Assembly (NCBI GenBank): GCA_035559595.1
Contig: DATMBF010000028.1
Location: 1-64,000, forward strand
Direction of reading: 5' to 3'
DNA length: 64,000 nt
Source: DATMBF01 sp035559595
Lineage (GTDB): Bacteria > Bacteroidota > Ignavibacteria > UBA10030
Below are positions 61,426 through 64,000 of the stretch, one piece after another. Within the stretch, counting starts at the first letter, position 1, and each line of letters starts with the position of its first letter. Below the pieces are notes generated by a model that saw only the letters and a list, made by a program, of their open reading frames with translations, had not been told where the DNA came from and made no database searches. The translations under genes were made by a program, and so were the position numbers.

Positions 61426-61605
61426 TTAGAACAGCGTATAGATGAACGGAGCAAGGGCAGAACCTTCGGTCACAACAATGAAAATGCCCAGCAAGAGGAA
61501 AAACGCGATGATCGGTCCGAGCCACCACTTCTTTCTCATACGCATAAACGCCCACAACTCGGAAAAAATCTCCAATCGATCCTTAATACTCTTGAAGAAT
61601 CTCAT
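61426..61605 (-). CDS. DUF5989 small membrane protein (SxtK-like)
   Basis: A 59-residue protein: SELWAFMRMRKKWWLGPIIAFFLLLGIFIVV, one helix, ending GSALAPFIYTLF, the signature of DUF5989. Such miniproteins regularly follow NodU/SxtI carbamoyltransferases. The ATG at 61605 is five bases after the carbamoyltransferase stop; a longer frame to 61677 lies in that gene. Confidence 0.88.
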   Translation of the reverse strand: MRFFKSIKDRLEIFSELWAFMRMRKKWWLGPIIAFFLLLGIFIVVTEGSALAPFIYTLF

Positions 61606-61609
61606 CTTT

Positions 61610-63346
61610 TTAGTCCGGTTCGAACTGTTCCACAAGCTCTTCACGTTTAACGTGACCCATCGATTCTTTCTCAACAATGAAACTTCCCATGACCAAGCAA
61701 TCCATTTCTGTTCTTATGAAACACCGCCAGGCCTCTTCAGGGGAGCAAACAATCGGTTCCCCGCGTACGTTAAACGATGTATTGATGACAACGGGGCAAC
61801 CGGTTTGGCGTTCGAATTCCGCAATCAGATCGTAAAAAAGAGGATTTTGGTTTCGCGAGATCGTTTGCAACCTCGCAGAGCCGTCTACATGTGTAACCGC
61901 GGGGATTGTCCTTCGATCTTTTCGTACCTGTGCTACAAAGAGCATAAAGGGACTGGGCCGGTCCCAATCGAAGAAGTTAGAGGTCTTTTCCTCGAGAACT
62001 GTTGGTGCAAAAGGGCGAAAGCTTTCGCGGAATTTGATCTTGAGGTTGACAATGGACTGATTCCTGGGGTTTCGCGCATCGGCAAGGATACTTCTGTTTC
62101 CAAGCGCACGGGGGCCGAATTCCATCCTGCCTTGAAACCAGCCAACCACTTTTTGTTCAGAAATAAGCCGCGCAGTCTCCGACAATAACGTCTGCCGGTC
62201 GCATCGTGTGTATCGGACACCTTTGCTCTCCAACAGTCTCTCAATCTCACTGTCCGAATATTCGGGGCCAAAATAGGCGTGGTTCATCACAAATTGGCGC
62301 GGCTTCTGCAAGACTGTATTATAAACATAGAATGCTGCACCTAATGCTCCGCCTGCATCTCCGGCGGCCGGCTGAACAAACACATCTTCGAAATCGGCTT
62401 GCTCAAGCACCTTGGAGTTGGATACACAATTCAAGGCAACACCCCCTGCCATGCAAAGCTTTCTCGCTTTTGTCTGCCGTCGCGCCTGTCTCACCATAGC
62501 AACGACCACGGTGTCCGTTACTTTCTGAAGTGATGCCGCGATATCTTTGTGAAACTGCGTCAGTGGAGTTTCGGGCAACCGTCGGGGATGGCCGAAGAAC
62601 CGCTCGAACTTCCTCCCCACCATCGTCAAACCGTAATGGTAGGTGAAATACTTCATGTTGAGCCTGAAACTCCCGTCGTCGTACAAGTGCACCATGTTCG
62701 TCATAATGGTTTCATAGTACCGGGGCTCCCCATAGGGTGCCAATCCCATTACTTTATACTCGGCGCTATTCACACGAAATCCAAGATAATATGTAAAGGC
62801 TGAGTACAGAAGACCCAAAGAATGAGGGAAGTGTGTTGCGCAGAGTAGTTTGATGTCCGTCCCCGAGCCTTTGCCCACTGTCGACGTTTCCCATTCCCCA
62901 ACCCCATCGATTGTGAGAATCGCCGCCTCCTCATAGGGGGAGACGAGAAAAGCACTCGCTGCATGAGACAGGTGATGTTCCGCAAACAAGATTTCCCCTT
63001 CGAAGGAGAGTTTCTCTCGGATCGTCTGTGGGATCCACATCTTTTCCTTCAGCCAGACTGGAAGTGCTTTAAGGAATGTCGGAAGCCCGCGTGGAAACGT
63101 GGCAATCGACGTTAGGAGAATCCGCTCCATCTTTACGAGTGGCTTGTCGTAAAAAACAACATAGTCCAAATCGCTCGGCGAAATCCCGGCGGCATCGAGA
63201 CAATAACGTACGGCGTGGAAGGGAAAGGAAGGATCGTGCCTCTTGCGGGTAAATCGCTCTTCCTGGGCAGCCGAAAGAAGCACACCATCGCGGATCAGAG
63301 CGGCCGCAGCATCGTGATAGAAGCAGGAAATTCCTAGGATATTCAT
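61610..63346 (-). CDS. NodU/CmcH/SxtI-type O-carbamoyltransferase
   Basis: A 578-residue two-domain enzyme. N-terminal Kae1-like domain: ILGISCFYHDAAAALIRDG, QEERFTRKRHDPSFP, AEHHLSHAASAF (metal His), LTIDGVGEW, CMAGGVALNCVSN. C-terminal domain: GWFQGRMEFGPRALGNRSILADAR and VINTSFNVRGEPIVCSPEEA. These enzymes transfer a carbamoyl group from carbamoyl phosphate via carbamoyl-AMP to a hydroxyl of a sugar, antibiotic or toxin. The acceptor is probably a surface glycan here, judging by context only. Confidence 0.95.
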   Translation of the reverse strand: MNILGISCFYHDAAAALIRDGVLLSAAQEERFTRKRHDPSFPFHAVRYCLDAAGISPSDLDYVVFYDKPLVKMERILLTSIATFPRGLPTFLKALPVWLKEKMWIPQTIREKLSFEGEILFAEHHLSHAASAFLVSPYEEAAILTIDGVGEWETSTVGKGSGTDIKLLCATHFPHSLGLLYSAFTYYLGFRVNSAEYKVMGLAPYGEPRYYETIMTNMVHLYDDGSFRLNMKYFTYHYGLTMVGRKFERFFGHPRRLPETPLTQFHKDIAASLQKVTDTVVVAMVRQARRQTKARKLCMAGGVALNCVSNSKVLEQADFEDVFVQPAAGDAGGALGAAFYVYNTVLQKPRQFVMNHAYFGPEYSDSEIERLLESKGVRYTRCDRQTLLSETARLISEQKVVGWFQGRMEFGPRALGNRSILADARNPRNQSIVNLKIKFRESFRPFAPTVLEEKTSNFFDWDRPSPFMLFVAQVRKDRRTIPAVTHVDGSARLQTISRNQNPLFYDLIAEFERQTGCPVVINTSFNVRGEPIVCSPEEAWRCFIRTEMDCLVMGSFIVEKESMGHVKREELVEQFEPD

Positions 63347-63365
63347 CGTCTTCCGAAGTACTTCA

Positions 63366-63605
63366 TCAGAATTGGTGCCGGCATTCGTCGAGCGAATGGG
63401 CTAACGACTCCTTCTGCTTCCAGGAGGTTCCATCCTTCTTTATCGACCTATCCAGGAAGTCCTTGCGGAAGATGACGGCGACCAGTTTGGCGGGACCAAT
63501 GATGAAGAGATATGCAAGCGTGAGGAGAATTCTCGTATTCACAAATCCCAACAGTTGCGCGAATCGCATCCACGCCGCGTACAGTTTCTTGCCGATCGAT
63601 TCCAT
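63366..63605 (-). CDS. SxtJ-like small membrane protein
   Basis: A 79-residue protein: AAWMRFAQLLGFVNTRILLTLAYLFIIGPAKLVAVIFRKDFLDRSI, matching the pattern of SxtJ-type proteins found beside carbamoyltransferases. The start is set at the ATG at 63605 because the predicted promoter (-10 at 63639-63634) would lie inside the longer frame that runs to 63662. First gene of the long minus-strand run. Confidence 0.75.
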   Translation of the reverse strand: MESIGKKLYAAWMRFAQLLGFVNTRILLTLAYLFIIGPAKLVAVIFRKDFLDRSIKKDGTSWKQKESLAHSLDECRHQF

Positions 63606-63633
63606 CGTTGAGAAAATCATATCGATGATCGTT

Positions 63634-63662
63634 AAGATAAGCAAAGAGTAAAGGATAAGCAA
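63634..63662 (-). promoter_or_regulatory. Predicted promoter of the SxtJ/carbamoyltransferase/starch run
   Basis: Minus strand TTGCTT (63662-63657), 17 bp, TATCTT (63639-63634), about 30 bases before the ATG at 63605. No other clear promoter is seen until the starch genes end. Confidence 0.45.
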
Positions 63663-63766
63663 CGACTGGGCAGATCATCCTTTTTCCTTTCTCATTTTCA
63701 TCGTACATTCGTGTGGGTGGCAAAGCGAATCCTGGAAACAGGTGTGGAAATTTCTTTCCTGCACTT

Positions 63767-64000
63767 ATGAGCACACATCGAACTGCACGGTCACAAACAG
63801 AACAAGTTCCCCTTACGAAGAAACGCCTCTTTGCCGTTGTCACCATTACTACCCCCCTTCTCTTTTTTCTCTTGCTGGAATTCACGCTTCGCCTTGTTTC
63901 CTACGGGCCGAATCTCTCTCTGTTCCACACTGAAAAGATCGGTTCGCGCCGCTACTACGTCATGAATCCGGATGTGAAGTTGCGATACTTCCAAAGGGTC
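63767..64000 (+). CDS. Membrane-anchored protein, N-terminal part (cut by window end)
   Basis: An open frame of 78 codons from the ATG at 63767 to the window edge. It has a basic N terminus, one helix (about residues 21-40, with FAVVTITTPLLFFLLLEF), then RLVSYGPNLSLFHTEKIG and YYVMNPDVKLRYFQRV. This opening is typical of membrane-anchored SGNH/GDSL- or TPR-type proteins often found beside NodU/SxtI carbamoyltransferases. It is divergent from the SxtJ-like gene across 161 bp. Most of the gene lies outside the window. Confidence 0.7.
   Translation, partial: MSTHRTARSQTEQVPLTKKRLFAVVTITTPLLFFLLLEFTLRLVSYGPNLSLFHTEKIGSRRYYVMNPDVKLRYFQRV

Noticed and set aside
63742..63933. 63-codon plus-strand frame
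   Set aside because: It overlaps, in another frame, the better frame from 63767 that has a membrane helix, a recognisable continuation and stays open to the window end.

Overview
The window looks like chromosome of a Gram-negative bacterium of the Bacteroidota/Chlorobiota branch, most likely an Ignavibacteria-like heterotroph. Seen in sequence: a secreted amylase ends in a type IX secretion (T9SS) type A sorting domain with the NYPNPFNPST motif; two PorV/PorQ-like outer-membrane proteins are present; LPS-type genes (three GT9 heptosyltransferase-like proteins, an O-antigen ligase-like protein, an MsbA-like exporter, a lauroyl-transferase-like enzyme) are abundant. The promoters I can read are sigma70-like (TTGAxx, 17 bp, TATATT) rather than the TTTG/TAnnTTTG type of Bacteroidia, which fits Chlorobiota/Ignavibacteria better. 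The taxonomic placement is inference.

Layout. 1-512: 3' end of an RND efflux pump and a decayed fragment of a CorC/HlyC protein. 500-8455 (minus): apparent operon with M16 protease, aminotransferase, nuoG-nuoH-nuoI, a small membrane protein and comM. 8470-9172 (minus): uridine kinase with its own promoter. 9216-15771 (plus): tightly coupled six-gene envelope-glycan operon (three membrane GT2 enzymes, a YbhN-type membrane protein, a NodB deacetylase, a PHP hydrolase) closed by a terminator. 15823-18102 (minus): an unknown membrane protein and a Fis-type AAA+ regulator lacking the sigma54-contact motif. Divergent from it, 18195-18588 (plus): a monocistronic 79-residue secreted protein whose mature part is three 18-residue repeats, followed by an M50 intramembrane protease. 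19771-24025 (plus): secreted beta-propeller and PorV-like operon. 24040-35617: LPS/surface polysaccharide region on both strands. 35689-36650: DUF971 gene, tRNA-Ala(GGC) with promoter and terminator, and a haem-binding-like lipoprotein. 36647-41271 (minus): leuS, GT2, DUF1844, nadK operon. 41283-47404 (minus): MATE transporter and a partner-switching module (two SpoIIE-type phosphatases, STAS protein, RsbW-like kinase). 47526-48375: TPR protein behind tRNA-Arg(CCG). 48931-63662 (minus): a long co-directional run from a SxtJ/carbamoyltransferase/DUF5989 module through a complete starch/maltodextrin set (secreted amylase, GH57 enzyme, ABC importer, GH13 lipoprotein) to YjbQ, an acyltransferase and a GT9. 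63767-64000: 5' end of a plus-strand membrane-anchored protein cut by the window edge.

How the genes work together. The main theme is the cell envelope: building, exporting and probably decorating (carbamoylation, acylation, deacetylation) lipid-linked glycans, plus extracellular glucan breakdown and uptake. The most unusual object is the triple-repeat secreted protein at 18296: its first two units have the identical 15-residue peptide although 10 of 15 codons differ, all silently, so the peptide itself appears to be under selection. Its neighbours (M50 protease, membrane protein, AAA+ regulator, divergent promoters) make a peptide-signalling role a testable hypothesis.
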